Source: Streptomyces acidiscabies (GTDB lineage: Bacteria > Actinomycetota > Actinomycetes > Streptomycetales > Streptomycetaceae). Taken from it: DNA of 64,000 bases. The stretch covers positions 5,104,001 through 5,168,000 of the forward strand of contig NZ_JAGJBY010000001.1 in NCBI RefSeq assembly GCF_020010905.1, in the 5' to 3' direction. The notes below the pieces were generated by a model that was given only the letters and a program-made list of their open reading frames with translations, searched no databases and was not told the DNA's origin. Numbering within the stretch: the first letter of the stretch is position 1; the number at the start of each line of letters is the position of its first letter. Both the position numbers and the translations under genes were made by a program. Shown piece by piece: positions 1 through 8,432 of this stretch.

Positions 1-1341
1 CCGCGCCCGCCCGAGCCCTGGGACGGCGTCCGCGACGCCCTCGCCTTCGGGCCGCCGGTCCCGCAGGAGGGCGGCTCGACGGGCGGCGACGACTGGCTCA
101 CCGTCAACATCTGGACCCCGGACCCCGCCGCCCGGCTGCCCGTCATGGTCTGGCTGTACGGCGGCGGCTACAAGTTCGGCGACGCCGCCGACCCCGGGTA
201 CGACGCCGGGCGGCTGGCGCGCGAGGGCGGAGTGGTCGTCGTGACCCTCAACTACCGTGTCGGCGTCGAGGGGTTCGCGCTCATCGAGGGCGCTCCCGCC
301 AACCGGGGGCTCCTCGACCAGGTCGCCGCGCTGGAGTGGGTGCGCGACTGCGTCGCCGGGTTCGGCGGCGATCCCGGGCGCGTCACCGTCTTCGGGCAGT
401 CGGCGGGCGCGGGCTCGATCGCCGCGCTCATGACGATGCCGTGCGCACGGGGACTGTTCCGGCGGGCCATCGCCCAGAGCGTCCCCGGCGGCTTCTTCAC
501 CGTTCCGCTCGCCCGGGACATCGCCCGCGCCCTCGCCGCCGGAATCGGGCTGCGGCCGACCGTCGGCGACCTCTCCGCCGTACACCCCCGCAGGCTGCCC
601 GAAGCCGGGGCGAGGCTGCGGATGCGGGACCATCTGGACCGGTGGGGGGCTACCGCGCTGACGACGACGCCGTACGCGCCCGTCGTCGACGGGGAGGTCC
701 TGCCGTGCGCACCCTGGGAGGCGCTCGCCGGTGGGGGCGCGGCGGACGTGGAGCTGGTCGTCGGGCACAACCGGGACGAGTTCCGGCTGTTCCTGCTGAT
801 GGGAGGGCTGATCGGGAAGGTCGACGAGGCGATGGCGGCGGAGGCGCTGACGTACTTCGGGCCGGGGCCCGACTACCGCGCCGCGTATCCGGACGCGTCG
901 CCGGAGCGGCTGTACGAACTCGTCCAGTCCGACCGCTTCTTCCGGATGCCGTCGCTGCACCTCGCCGAGGCGCATACGGCCGGTGGCGGCCGGGCGCATC
1001 TGTACGAACTGACCTGGTCCTCGGGCGCCTGCCACGCGCTGGACGTGCCGCTGACCTTCGGTGTGTACGAGGGGTTCCTCGCGCGCCTCCTCATCGGGCC
1101 CGGGCCGACCCCCGAGGCGGAGGCGGTCTCGGCGCACCTGCGCCGGGCGTGGACGTCCTTCGCCGCGACCGGTGATCCCGGGTGGCCCGCGTACACCCCC
1201 GGGGACCGCCTCACCCGCATCCTGGCCGCCGAACCGGCCGTGACCGCCTACCCGGAGGAGACGTCACGCCGGCTCTGGCGGGACCACACCTTCACGGGGC
1301 TGTCCCGAGATGCACCGGGAGTTCCTGGTGGCCGTTGCTGA
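1..1341 (+). CDS. Type-B carboxylesterase, 5' end outside the window
   Basis: The reading frame is open from the first base, so the N-terminus is missing; at least 446 residues are visible. It is an alpha/beta-hydrolase of the carboxylesterase/para-nitrobenzyl esterase family (ester hydrolysis). The visible start carries the family's W-x-G-V-R-D and D-x-L-T-V-N-I-W blocks, then the oxyanion-hole segment V-M-V-W-L-Y-G-G-G at about 145-170. The nucleophile elbow G-Q-S-A-G has its serine codon at 400-402. No signal peptide can be judged. The last 50 bases overlap the 3' end of the convergent P450 gene, so the two may interfere or simply be tightly packed. Substrate is unknown. Confidence 0.88.
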   Translation, partial: PRPPEPWDGVRDALAFGPPVPQEGGSTGGDDWLTVNIWTPDPAARLPVMVWLYGGGYKFGDAADPGYDAGRLAREGGVVVVTLNYRVGVEGFALIEGAPANRGLLDQVAALEWVRDCVAGFGGDPGRVTVFGQSAGAGSIAALMTMPCARGLFRRAIAQSVPGGFFTVPLARDIARALAAGIGLRPTVGDLSAVHPRRLPEAGARLRMRDHLDRWGATALTTTPYAPVVDGEVLPCAPWEALAGGGAADVELVVGHNRDEFRLFLLMGGLIGKVDEAMAAEALTYFGPGPDYRAAYPDASPERLYELVQSDRFFRMPSLHLAEAHTAGGGRAHLYELTWSSGACHALDVPLTFGVYEGFLARLLIGPGPTPEAEAVSAHLRRAWTSFAATGDPGWPAYTPGDRLTRILAAEPAVTAYPEETSRRLWRDHTFTGLSRDAPGVPGGRC

Positions 1342-2497
1342 TCAGGGAGGCCAGCGGGCGGAGGTGGTCCGGCGGGACCGCCAGGCGGACGTCCGGGAAC
1401 CGTGCGAACAACTGCCGCAGCACCTCCGTCACTTCCAGGCGGGCCAGCGGTGCGCCCAGGCAGAAGTGGACGCCGTGGCCGAACGTCAGGTGCTCCTTGT
1501 CGACGCGGGTGATGTCGAAGACGTCCGCGTCCGCGCCGTGCCGGTTCGCGGCGCCGTACGAGGCGAGGATCGGCTCGCCCTTCGCGATCGTCGTGCCGTC
1601 GGGCAGCGCGATGTCCTTGAGGGCGTAGCGCAACGGCAGGTGCGTGACCGCCGGTTCGAGCCGGAGCGTCTCCTCGACGACGTCCTTCCAGCCGTACCGC
1701 TCGGTGCGGACCAGGTCCAGCTGATCGGGGTGCGTCAGCAGCAGCGTGATCGCCTGGTCGATGACGTTCACCGTCGTCTCGTACCCCGCGCTCAGCATCA
1801 GCACCATCGTCCCGAGCAGCTCGTCCTCGGTGAAACCGGTGCCGTCGTCGTCACGGGCCGCGATGAACTGGGAGGTCAGATCGTCGCCGGGGGCGTCCCG
1901 CTTCGTACGGATCAACTGGGCGAGTTTCTCGTACAGCAGCGCGGTGTTGGCCTGGGCCTGTGCGGGGGTGAGCGTCGTGTCGAAGACGCCGTCGACGACC
2001 TCGCGGAAGCCGTTCGCCCGGTCCTGCGGCACGCCCAGCAGGTGACTGATGACGGCGATGGGCAACGGGTACGCGAGGTGCTCGCGCAGATCCACGACGC
2101 CTTGCCCCGACGGCAGTTCATCGAGGAGCCCGGCGACCATCCGCTCGACCGTCGGCACCAGTGCCTTGATCCGATGCCCCGTGAACGACGGCGTGACCAT
2201 CTGCCGCAGCCGCCGATGGTTCCCCCCGTACGCCGTGAACATGTTCTCGACGGCCACCCACAACGCGAGCGGCCACCGGGTCACGACCTCACCGAACTCA
2301 GGCCAGTGCGCCCGGGCGTCCTTGGACACGTCGGGATTGGTCAACAACTCCTTGAGCAAGGCAGGCTCGGACACGGCCCACACCTCCACCCCAAGAACGT
2401 CCACCCGAGTCACCGGCCCCCGCTCCCGTAACACCCGATGCTCAACCTCACGCGCCGCACCTGTGGGATCAAGCACGTACACCGCCTGCTGCTCCAC
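1292..2497 (-). CDS. Cytochrome P450 (bacterial CYP105/107-like class)
   Basis: 401-residue soluble P450 monooxygenase. The heme-ligand motif F-G-H-G-V-H-F-C-L-G-A-P-L-A-R places the axial cysteine at residue 346. The I-helix oxygen-activation motif A-G-Y-E-T-T and the K-helix E-x-x-R (E-E-T-L-R) are intact, and the length is typical. It needs a ferredoxin and reductase encoded elsewhere; none is adjacent. It is transcribed away from the small hypothetical gene at 2605 and ends inside the 3' end of the carboxylesterase. Substrate cannot be read from the sequence; the flanking esterase is convergent, so not an obvious operon partner. Confidence 0.93.
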   Translation of the reverse strand: MEQQAVYVLDPTGAAREVEHRVLRERGPVTRVDVLGVEVWAVSEPALLKELLTNPDVSKDARAHWPEFGEVVTRWPLALWVAVENMFTAYGGNHRRLRQMVTPSFTGHRIKALVPTVERMVAGLLDELPSGQGVVDLREHLAYPLPIAVISHLLGVPQDRANGFREVVDGVFDTTLTPAQAQANTALLYEKLAQLIRTKRDAPGDDLTSQFIAARDDDGTGFTEDELLGTMVLMLSAGYETTVNVIDQAITLLLTHPDQLDLVRTERYGWKDVVEETLRLEPAVTHLPLRYALKDIALPDGTTIAKGEPILASYGAANRHGADADVFDITRVDKEHLTFGHGVHFCLGAPLARLEVTEVLRQLFARFPDVRLAVPPDHLRPLASLISNGHQELPVHLGTAP

Positions 2498-2604
2498 GAA
2501 ACCCTCCTCGGACGGGACGAGACGATGCCGCCTCAGTTCTATGACAAGGCAGGGGGCGGACTCGTGACAGCCCCCCGGGGGAAAAGGGGGCCTACCCTTC
2601 TGAC

Positions 2605-3132
2605 GTGCAGCGCTACTTCGACCCCGTACCCCTCCTCGGTGACACCCGCGCGGCCTTCCGTGGCCAGTGGCCCGACCGGAAATGGCTGAACGTACCGGGC
2701 CCCTTCTACGGCGCCGACACGGACAACTGCGGCACCGGACGCCTGCACGCTCCCGGCCATGTCCTCTACGAGGCCGAGCATTTCACCGAGTACGTCTACC
2801 GCCAGCCCCGCACCCCGGAGGAGCTGCGCCGGCTCGTCACCGCCGCCGAGAACGACCCCTTCGCCGGCTACGGCTGCGACGGGGACGAGCACTGGACGCC
2901 CGCGGCCGTGCGGGAGTGGTGGGCGGAGCGGGGGCGGGTTCGTGAGTATCTCGCGCGGCACGGCGATGCCTGGGAGGCCGACGACGAGAGGGCTGGGCAG
3001 GGGGTGGCAGCTGCCGTTCGTGAGTACGCCGCTTATCTCGACGGGGAGTTGGCCCTGGATCTCCGGCTCTACCTCTTCCGGCTCGACGAACGCCGGGCTC
3101 CTGGGTCCACGAAGCGGCTGCCGGAACTTTGA
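2605..3132 (+). CDS. Conserved hypothetical protein, 175 aa
   Basis: A 175-residue soluble protein with many aromatic and acidic residues (Y-F-D-P-V-P near the N-terminus, G-P-F-Y-G-A-D-T-D-N-C-G-T-G-R in the middle). It has no signal peptide or membrane segment, and I do not recognise a family. The GTG start has no Shine-Dalgarno sequence at the usual distance. A TACCCT hexamer at 2593-2598 lies just before it, so leaderless translation is possible. It diverges from the P450 gene and ends at a strong hairpin terminator. Codon usage matches the surrounding genes, which supports it being real. Confidence 0.72.
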   Translation: MQRYFDPVPLLGDTRAAFRGQWPDRKWLNVPGPFYGADTDNCGTGRLHAPGHVLYEAEHFTEYVYRQPRTPEELRRLVTAAENDPFAGYGCDGDEHWTPAAVREWWAERGRVREYLARHGDAWEADDERAGQGVAAAVREYAAYLDGELALDLRLYLFRLDERRAPGSTKRLPEL

Positions 3133-3172
3133 ACCTGCCCGTGACGCGTACGGCGGCGCGTCACGGGCAGGT
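3133..3172. terminator. Bidirectional hairpin terminator
   Basis: A perfect 16-bp inverted repeat (arms 3133-3148 and 3157-3172, 8-base loop) fills the gap between two convergent genes. There is no long U-tract, as is common for actinobacterial terminators. It should stop transcription from both sides. Confidence 0.85.
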
Positions 3173-3180
3173 GGTTCGTG

Positions 3181-4890
3181 TTAGACGGTTCCGGTCACCA
3201 CCCCACCCGTCTTGACGACGTGGTACGTGACCGTCGTCCCGCTCCAGAAGTGGAACGTCAGTGTCGCCCGGGCGTTGTCCCGCAGGGAGTTGGTGAAGTC
3301 CGCGGTGAGTTTGATCGAGTCGGCGGTGTACGCCGTGAAGGCGCTGTCCCACTGCTGGTACGGAGTCCAGTTCGCCGGGCCCGCGTTGGTGCCGTCGTCG
3401 TAGCGGGCCTCCATCGTGGCTAGCTGGTCGCCGCGGAATTGGGTGGGGATGCTCAAACCGCTGGTGTTTCCCGAGGAGTTGGAGAGCACCGGGGTGTCGT
3501 ACGTGACGATGTCGATCCGCCAGGGGACGCCTCGCGAGAAGCGTGCCTGGAGGGTCGCATTGAGGCCGTACGCGCGGTTGCCCGCGAGTTCCGTCAAGGC
3601 GGTTGCCGTGAGCGTGAGTTGGTTGCCGGAGAGGGTGTAGTCGCGGCCCTGGAGGAGGTTGCGGGAACCGGCGCGCAGGCCCTGGAAGGTGGTCGTGTTG
3701 GGGTTCAGGGTGATTGTTTGGGCCGTGATCTGGGCCGACTTGGGAAGGAAGACCTGGTCGGTGGAGGCGGTGCCCGAGCGGGTCGTCCAGCTCGACTTGA
3801 TCTGGGCGAAGAGTTCGGGGTCGCGCCACTGAAGGGTGTTCCGGTTGAGGAACTGGCCCGCGTCCCACAGCATCGTCGTCAGCCGGCGTTCGCGCGCGTA
3901 GTTGCCGAGGTACTCGAAGTACTTGCGCACCTCTCCGCGTTCGATGATCCCGGGCCGGGTGTGGTCGTACGCGAGGAGCGCGTACTCGCCGACGATGACG
4001 GGCACGCCGTGCGCGGTGAACGCGTTGTACGCGCGGTCGAACGAACCGGTGAGGTCCTGCTCGGAGGTCGCGTCGAAGCGCGTGTACCCGGCGATGTTCA
4101 CGCTGAACGGCCACCAGCCGTAGAAGTGGATGGTGGTGGCGATCATCGGGTCGCGCAGGGCGGTGAGTTCGGCGGTGAGCGCGTCCAGGCGGCCCTGGTC
4201 GGAGTTGGTGTAGAGGGTCGGCAGGACGAGCAGCCGGTTCGTGTTGCCGCCGCCGGACGCGCGGACGGCCGTGTGGAAGGCGCGGTTCAGCTCGGCGAGG
4301 AGACGGTAACTCTGCTCGTCGCCCGAAGTGTCGGTGAACGTGGGCTCGTTGACACTCTCGAACGCCAGCTTGGGGGAGCGGTCACGGAACGCGGCGGCGA
4401 TCTGCGTCCAGGTCGCGGTGTAGCGGGCGAGGACGTTGTCGTGGTCGGTGGGCAGCGTGTTGAGCCACATCCACGAGTCGTGGTGCAGGTTCAGCAGGAC
4501 GTACAGGTTCTCGTCGAGCGCCCAGTCGACGACCTGCCGGACCTTGCCCAGCCAGACGGGGTCGATGGTGTAGCCGGGGGCGCCGCCCTGGTGGCCGCTC
4601 CAGGTGACGGGGAGTCTGATGCTGCGGAACCCCTGCGACTTGACCTGCTGGAGAAGGGCCCGGGTGACGGGCGGGTTGCCCCAGGACGTCTCGTCGGGGA
4701 TCGCGTCGTACGTGTTGCCGAGGTTCCAGCCCGGCTGCATCGCCGCGACCGCGCTGCGGGCGGCGGCGGAGGCGGGCGGGGGTGGATCGGCGGCGTGCGC
4801 GGTGGTGGCCGGCAGCAGGGGGAGCAGGAGGAGGGCCAGCAGGAGGGCCGCGAGCCGTGACAGGGTTCGCCGGCGGAGGAAGTTCGCCAT
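3181..4890 (-). CDS. Secreted GH5 endoglucanase/xyloglucanase with X2 and CBM46-like tail
   Basis: Predicted exported glycoside hydrolase family 5 enzyme cleaving beta-1,4-glucans. From the chosen ATG (4890) it has 569 residues: an Arg-rich start plus leucine-rich signal peptide ending at about A-T-T-A-H-A (residue 33). The GH5 domain (about 45-370) has acid/base Glu182 in V-N-E-P and nucleophile Glu302 in V-G-E-Y. An X2/Ig-like module (about 380-455) and a C-terminal beta module resembling CBM46 follow. This order is known for GH5 subfamily 4 enzymes acting on cellulose, xyloglucan or mixed-linkage glucan. A longer ATG at 4956 would add 22 residues before the signal peptide and is unlikely. 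It is divergent from the LacI gene at 4990, with operator-like sequence between them. Confidence 0.9.
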   Translation of the reverse strand: MANFLRRRTLSRLAALLLALLLLPLLPATTAHAADPPPPASAAARSAVAAMQPGWNLGNTYDAIPDETSWGNPPVTRALLQQVKSQGFRSIRLPVTWSGHQGGAPGYTIDPVWLGKVRQVVDWALDENLYVLLNLHHDSWMWLNTLPTDHDNVLARYTATWTQIAAAFRDRSPKLAFESVNEPTFTDTSGDEQSYRLLAELNRAFHTAVRASGGGNTNRLLVLPTLYTNSDQGRLDALTAELTALRDPMIATTIHFYGWWPFSVNIAGYTRFDATSEQDLTGSFDRAYNAFTAHGVPVIVGEYALLAYDHTRPGIIERGEVRKYFEYLGNYARERRLTTMLWDAGQFLNRNTLQWRDPELFAQIKSSWTTRSGTASTDQVFLPKSAQITAQTITLNPNTTTFQGLRAGSRNLLQGRDYTLSGNQLTLTATALTELAGNRAYGLNATLQARFSRGVPWRIDIVTYDTPVLSNSSGNTSGLSIPTQFRGDQLATMEARYDDGTNAGPANWTPYQQWDSAFTAYTADSIKLTADFTNSLRDNARATLTFHFWSGTTVTYHVVKTGGVVTGTV

Positions 4891-4920
4891 GTGCACCTTC
4901 CGGAAACTCGGGCTGTGCGG

Positions 4921-4930
4921 GAAAACTTTC
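4921..4930. promoter_or_regulatory. Operator-like site GAAA-AC-TTTC upstream of GH5 and LacI genes
   Basis: GAAAACTTTCG lies in the 99-bp divergent promoter region between the GH5 and LacI genes. A close variant, CGAAACTTTC, recurs before the GH43 gene. CGAAACTTTCG-type palindromes are known upstream of Streptomyces xylanase genes. Binding by the LacI protein encoded at 4990 is inferred. Confidence 0.5.
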
Positions 4931-4989
4931 GCTCTACGCGGCGGAGAAATTAACACGGGGATCTACAAGGGGCCAGAGCCGGTGCGAGA

Positions 4990-6069
4990 ATGCCGGTACC
5001 GACGACGAGGAAGGCGACCTTGGAGGATCACGCAACGGACCGGACGGCCGATCACGCGAGCGGTCGGGCCCCCGACACCAGCCGGCCCGTCACCATCGCC
5101 TACATCGCCGAGTCGGCCGGCGTCTCCGTCCCGACCGTCTCCAAGGTGATCAACGGCAAGTCCGGCGTCTCCGCGGACACCCGGGCCCGCGTCGAAGCGC
5201 TGGTCGACAAGTACCGCTACCGCAAACCCGCAGGCGCGAGCCGCAGCAACGTCGTCGAACTCGTCTTCCGCGAGCTCAAGGACATGTGGGCGGTCGAGAT
5301 CATCCGCGGCGTCGAGGAGGTCGCCCGGCGCAACGGCGTCGGCCTCATGGTCTCCCGCTTCGGCCTGCACGACTCCGCGCCCGGCTGGGACGACACGGTC
5401 GCCCGGCGCCCCAACTGCGTCCTGTCCGTGGCTCAGCTCTCCGAGGCCGAACGCGCCCAACTCACCGCCAAGGGCATCCCGTTCGTCGTCTTCGACCCCA
5501 TCGTCGAACTCCCCGACGACGTCCCGTTCGTCGGCGCCACCAACTGGTCCGGCGGACGCGCGGCCACCCGCCACCTCACCGGCCTCGGACACCGCCGGAT
5601 CGCCATGATCGGCGGCCCCCGCGACCAACTCTGCTGCGCCGCACGGCTGGACGGCCACCGCTCCGCTCTGCGCTCCGCCGGACTCCCGGACGACCCCGAC
5701 CTGATCGTCCATACGCAGCTCACCCGAGAGGACGGCTGCGAAGCCGCCCGCGCGCTGCTGGCGCTGCCCGACCGGCCCACGGCGATCTTCACCGCCAACG
5801 ACCTCCAGGCGCTGGGCGTCTACCAGGCGGCGCGGGAAGCGGGGCTGCGGATTCCGGCGGACCTGAGCGTCGTGGGGTTCGACGATCTGCCGGTCGTCGG
5901 GTGGGTCGATCCGCCGCTGACGACGGTCCACCAGCCGCTGACCGAAATGGCGGTGGCGGCAACGGAGTTGGCGCTGTTGCTGGGGCGCGGGGAGGAGGCG
6001 CCGCAGGTGGGGGTGGAGATCGCTACGCGGCTGACGGTGCGGGAGAGTACGGCGCCGCCGAGAAAGTGA
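4990..6069 (+). CDS. LacI-family transcriptional regulator of the cellulase/xylosidase locus
   Basis: 359 residues. After an unusual 30-residue N-terminal tail comes the LacI helix-turn-helix and hinge (V-T-I-A-Y-I-A-E-S-A-G-V-S, then P-T-V-S-K-V-I-N-G), at about residues 33-75. A periplasmic-binding-protein-like effector domain follows to the C-terminus (W-x-G-G-R-A-A-T-R-H-L, V-G-F-D-D-L-P motifs). It lies between the divergent GH5 and the downstream GH43 gene, both preceded by GAAA/TTTC half-site pairs, so it probably represses both until a xylo- or cello-oligosaccharide binds. The ATG at 4990 is kept; starts closer to the HTH are possible. Confidence 0.9.
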   Translation: MPVPTTRKATLEDHATDRTADHASGRAPDTSRPVTIAYIAESAGVSVPTVSKVINGKSGVSADTRARVEALVDKYRYRKPAGASRSNVVELVFRELKDMWAVEIIRGVEEVARRNGVGLMVSRFGLHDSAPGWDDTVARRPNCVLSVAQLSEAERAQLTAKGIPFVVFDPIVELPDDVPFVGATNWSGGRAATRHLTGLGHRRIAMIGGPRDQLCCAARLDGHRSALRSAGLPDDPDLIVHTQLTREDGCEAARALLALPDRPTAIFTANDLQALGVYQAAREAGLRIPADLSVVGFDDLPVVGWVDPPLTTVHQPLTEMAVAATELALLLGRGEEAPQVGVEIATRLTVRESTAPPRK

Positions 6070-6085
6070 TCCGGCGCCTGAGCGC

Positions 6086-6094
6086 GAAACTTTC
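6086..6094. promoter_or_regulatory. Operator-like site GAAACTTTC before the GH43 gene
   Basis: Perfect palindrome GAAA-C-TTTC, within CGAAACTTTCT, 56 bp before the GH43 start and directly after the LacI stop codon. It matches the element upstream of the GH5 gene, which makes joint control by the local LacI protein likely. Confidence 0.55.
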
Positions 6095-6149
6095 TTCTTC
6101 TCGCCACGACACTTGCCAACTCCGGGCGCCCCCAGGGATCGTGATCCTC

Positions 6150-7649
6150 ATGGTCGCCCACCCCGTCCTCCCCGGCTTTCACCCCGACCCCAGCGTCTGC
6201 CGGGTCGGTGACGACTACTACCTCGCCTGCTCCAGTTTCGAGTACTTCCCCGGCGTACCGCTCTTCCACAGCCGGGACCTGCGGAACTGGACCCGGATCG
6301 GCAACGCCCTCGACCGGCCCACCCAGTTGCGGCTTCCCCTGGACTCTCCGTCCTCCGGCGGCATCTACGCGCCCACGCTCCGCCACCACGACGGCCGCTT
6401 CTGGCTGATCGTCACGAACGTCAGCGGCGACGGGAACCTCCTCGTCACCGCCACCGACCCGGCGGGCCCCTGGTCCGAGCCGGTCCTCCTGACCGGCGTC
6501 CACGGCATCGACCCCGACCTCGCCTGGGACGGCGACGGCACCTGCTGGTGCACGGTCGCCGGTGTCAGCCAGTACCGCATCGACCCCCGCACTGACGAGA
6601 CCCTCGGCCCCGCCCGCCGCATCTGGTCCGGCGCACCCGGCGCGAAAGCGCCCGAGGCGCCGCACCTCTACCACATCGGCGACTTCTGGTACCTCCTCAT
6701 CGCCGAGGGCGGCACGGAACGCGGCCACGCCGTCTCCATCGCCCGGAGCTCCGCCCCCGAGGGCCCCTTCGAGCCGTGCCCCACGAACCCGGTCCTCACG
6801 CACCGGGGCACCGACGAGCCGGTCCAGAACACGGGGCACGCGGATCTGGTCCAGGCGCGTGACGGCAGTTGGTGGATGCTGTTCCTCGGGGTACGCCCGG
6901 GCGGGGGCACTCCGGGGTGGCACGTCCTGGGGCGCGAGACGTTCTTGGCGCCGGTGGAGTGGGTGGAGGGGTGGCCGGTGGTCGGCGAACTCGGGGCAGC
7001 CGAAGGCGAGTTCACCTCGGAAACGCCCCACGCTTCCGCGCCTCCCTTCCCCCAACTCGACCCGCCCCACGACGACTTCGACCTCGCCGACCTCGCCCCC
7101 CACTGGATCTCCCTCCGCGACCGCCCCACCACACACTGCACCACCAAGGACCGCCCCGGCTGGCTCACCCTCCGCACCCGAGGCACCTCCCTCGACGCCA
7201 CGGACGTCATCTTCACCGGCCGCCGCCAGCAACACCCCCACTCCCGCACCCGCACCCTCATCGACCCCTCCGAAGGCCGCGGCGGCCTCGCCGTCCGCCT
7301 CGACGAACAGCACCACTACTCCATCGAGGCCACCCCCGGCGAGGTCCAAGTCCGCGCCCGCATCGGCCCGTTGAACCCCATCGTGGCCACCCACCCCACC
7401 CCGCCCGGCCCCGTGGTCCTCCGCATCGAGACGACCACCCCCGAGCCCCGAGGCGCCCGCACCGGCCCCGACACCGTCACGCTCGGCATCGAGAACCCCG
7501 ACGGCACGTACGTTCAACTCGCCGCCCTGGACGGCCGTTACCTCTCCACGGAGGTCGCGGGCGGCTTCACGGGCCGGGTCATCGGCATGTACGCCGCCGA
7601 AGGAACCGTCCACTTCGACTGGTGCACGTACGAACCGGTCGGCTCCTGA
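6150..7649 (+). CDS. GH43 beta-xylosidase/arabinofuranosidase, intracellular
   Basis: 499 residues without a signal peptide. It has a five-bladed GH43 catalytic domain (about 1-300) with the N-terminal base in P-G-F-H-P-D-P-S, the conserved aspartate block G-I-D-P-D-L-A-W, and the probable general acid in A-E-G-G-T-E. A C-terminal beta-sandwich (about 310-499) like that of beta-xylosidases follows. It removes xylose or arabinose units from short oligosaccharides taken up by the cell. ATG 6150 is chosen because GGGA sits 11 bases upstream; an in-frame GTG at 6141 is too close to it. Together with the GH5 enzyme it forms a small hemicellulose-use locus. Confidence 0.9.
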   Translation: MVAHPVLPGFHPDPSVCRVGDDYYLACSSFEYFPGVPLFHSRDLRNWTRIGNALDRPTQLRLPLDSPSSGGIYAPTLRHHDGRFWLIVTNVSGDGNLLVTATDPAGPWSEPVLLTGVHGIDPDLAWDGDGTCWCTVAGVSQYRIDPRTDETLGPARRIWSGAPGAKAPEAPHLYHIGDFWYLLIAEGGTERGHAVSIARSSAPEGPFEPCPTNPVLTHRGTDEPVQNTGHADLVQARDGSWWMLFLGVRPGGGTPGWHVLGRETFLAPVEWVEGWPVVGELGAAEGEFTSETPHASAPPFPQLDPPHDDFDLADLAPHWISLRDRPTTHCTTKDRPGWLTLRTRGTSLDATDVIFTGRRQQHPHSRTRTLIDPSEGRGGLAVRLDEQHHYSIEATPGEVQVRARIGPLNPIVATHPTPPGPVVLRIETTTPEPRGARTGPDTVTLGIENPDGTYVQLAALDGRYLSTEVAGGFTGRVIGMYAAEGTVHFDWCTYEPVGS

Positions 7650-7708
7650 CGCCCCCGCGTGTATCGGAACCGGACGGCGGGGGAAGATCGGGGGTGGAGG
7701 TGAGGCCT

Positions 7709-8350
7709 GTGTCCGGCCAGGTGCGTGCGGCGGTGGTGGTGCTGCACGGTGGTGCGGTGAACGACGTCCGGCCCAGCCGGGACCGGCAGCTCGCCGCGCT
7801 GCGGATGAGGCCCGTGGCGCGGGCGCTGGGTGCGGCGGTGGGGGAGGACGTGCTGGTCACGCGCGTGCGGTACCGGGTGCGCGGGTGGAACGGCGTCCAG
7901 GCCGACCCCGTACGCGACACGCTCGGCACGCTCGACGACCTCGCCGAGCGGTACGGGGACGTCCCCACCGTCCTCGTCGGGCACTCCATGGGCGGGCGGG
8001 CCGCGTTGCACGCCGCCGGGCATCCGCTGGTCCACGCCGTGGTGGGGCTCGCTCCGTGGTGGCCGCCCGGCGAGCCCGTCGACCAACTCGCCGGGCGGCG
8101 GGTCGTCGCGCTGCACGGCGACCGGGACCACATCACGTCGGCGACCGAGACCGCCGAGCTGATCCGGCGGGCCCAGGGCATCGCCGTACGCGCCGACCTC
8201 GCCCTCGTCACGGGCGGCGATCACGCGATGCTCCGGCGGTACCGCGTCTGGCAGCGGACGACGACGGCGCTCGTGGCGCACCTCGTCGACCCCGCCGGCA
8301 GCCCCGACCCGCTGCCGGCGGACCTCCTGCCGACCTCGTGGAATGCGTGA
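7709..8350 (+). CDS. Alpha/beta-hydrolase, 213 aa
   Basis: Small serine hydrolase of the alpha/beta fold: first strand A-V-V-V-L-H-G-G, nucleophile elbow G-H-S-M-G-G at about residues 90-95, acid in H-G-D-R-D-H and C-terminal G-G-D-H-A-M as the catalytic histidine region. There is no export signal. The GTG at 7709 follows a strong GGAGGTGAGG box; in-frame GTGs at 7694 and 7700 would overlap that box. Substrate is unknown. The dienelactone-hydrolase-like core suggests a short-chain ester or lactone. Confidence 0.82.
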   Translation: MSGQVRAAVVVLHGGAVNDVRPSRDRQLAALRMRPVARALGAAVGEDVLVTRVRYRVRGWNGVQADPVRDTLGTLDDLAERYGDVPTVLVGHSMGGRAALHAAGHPLVHAVVGLAPWWPPGEPVDQLAGRRVVALHGDRDHITSATETAELIRRAQGIAVRADLALVTGGDHAMLRRYRVWQRTTTALVAHLVDPAGSPDPLPADLLPTSWNA

Positions 8351-8432
8351 CCTTTCGGAGCATCCGGACGTTGCCCCGACGCGGAAGTGATCCGTGGAAT
8401 ACATCTCGTCCCGATCCCGGAGTCACGCACCT

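Noticed and set aside
4782..6150. GH43 frame extended upstream through the LacI gene
   Set aside because: The upstream part is the out-of-frame shadow of LacI; GH43 homology begins at 6150.
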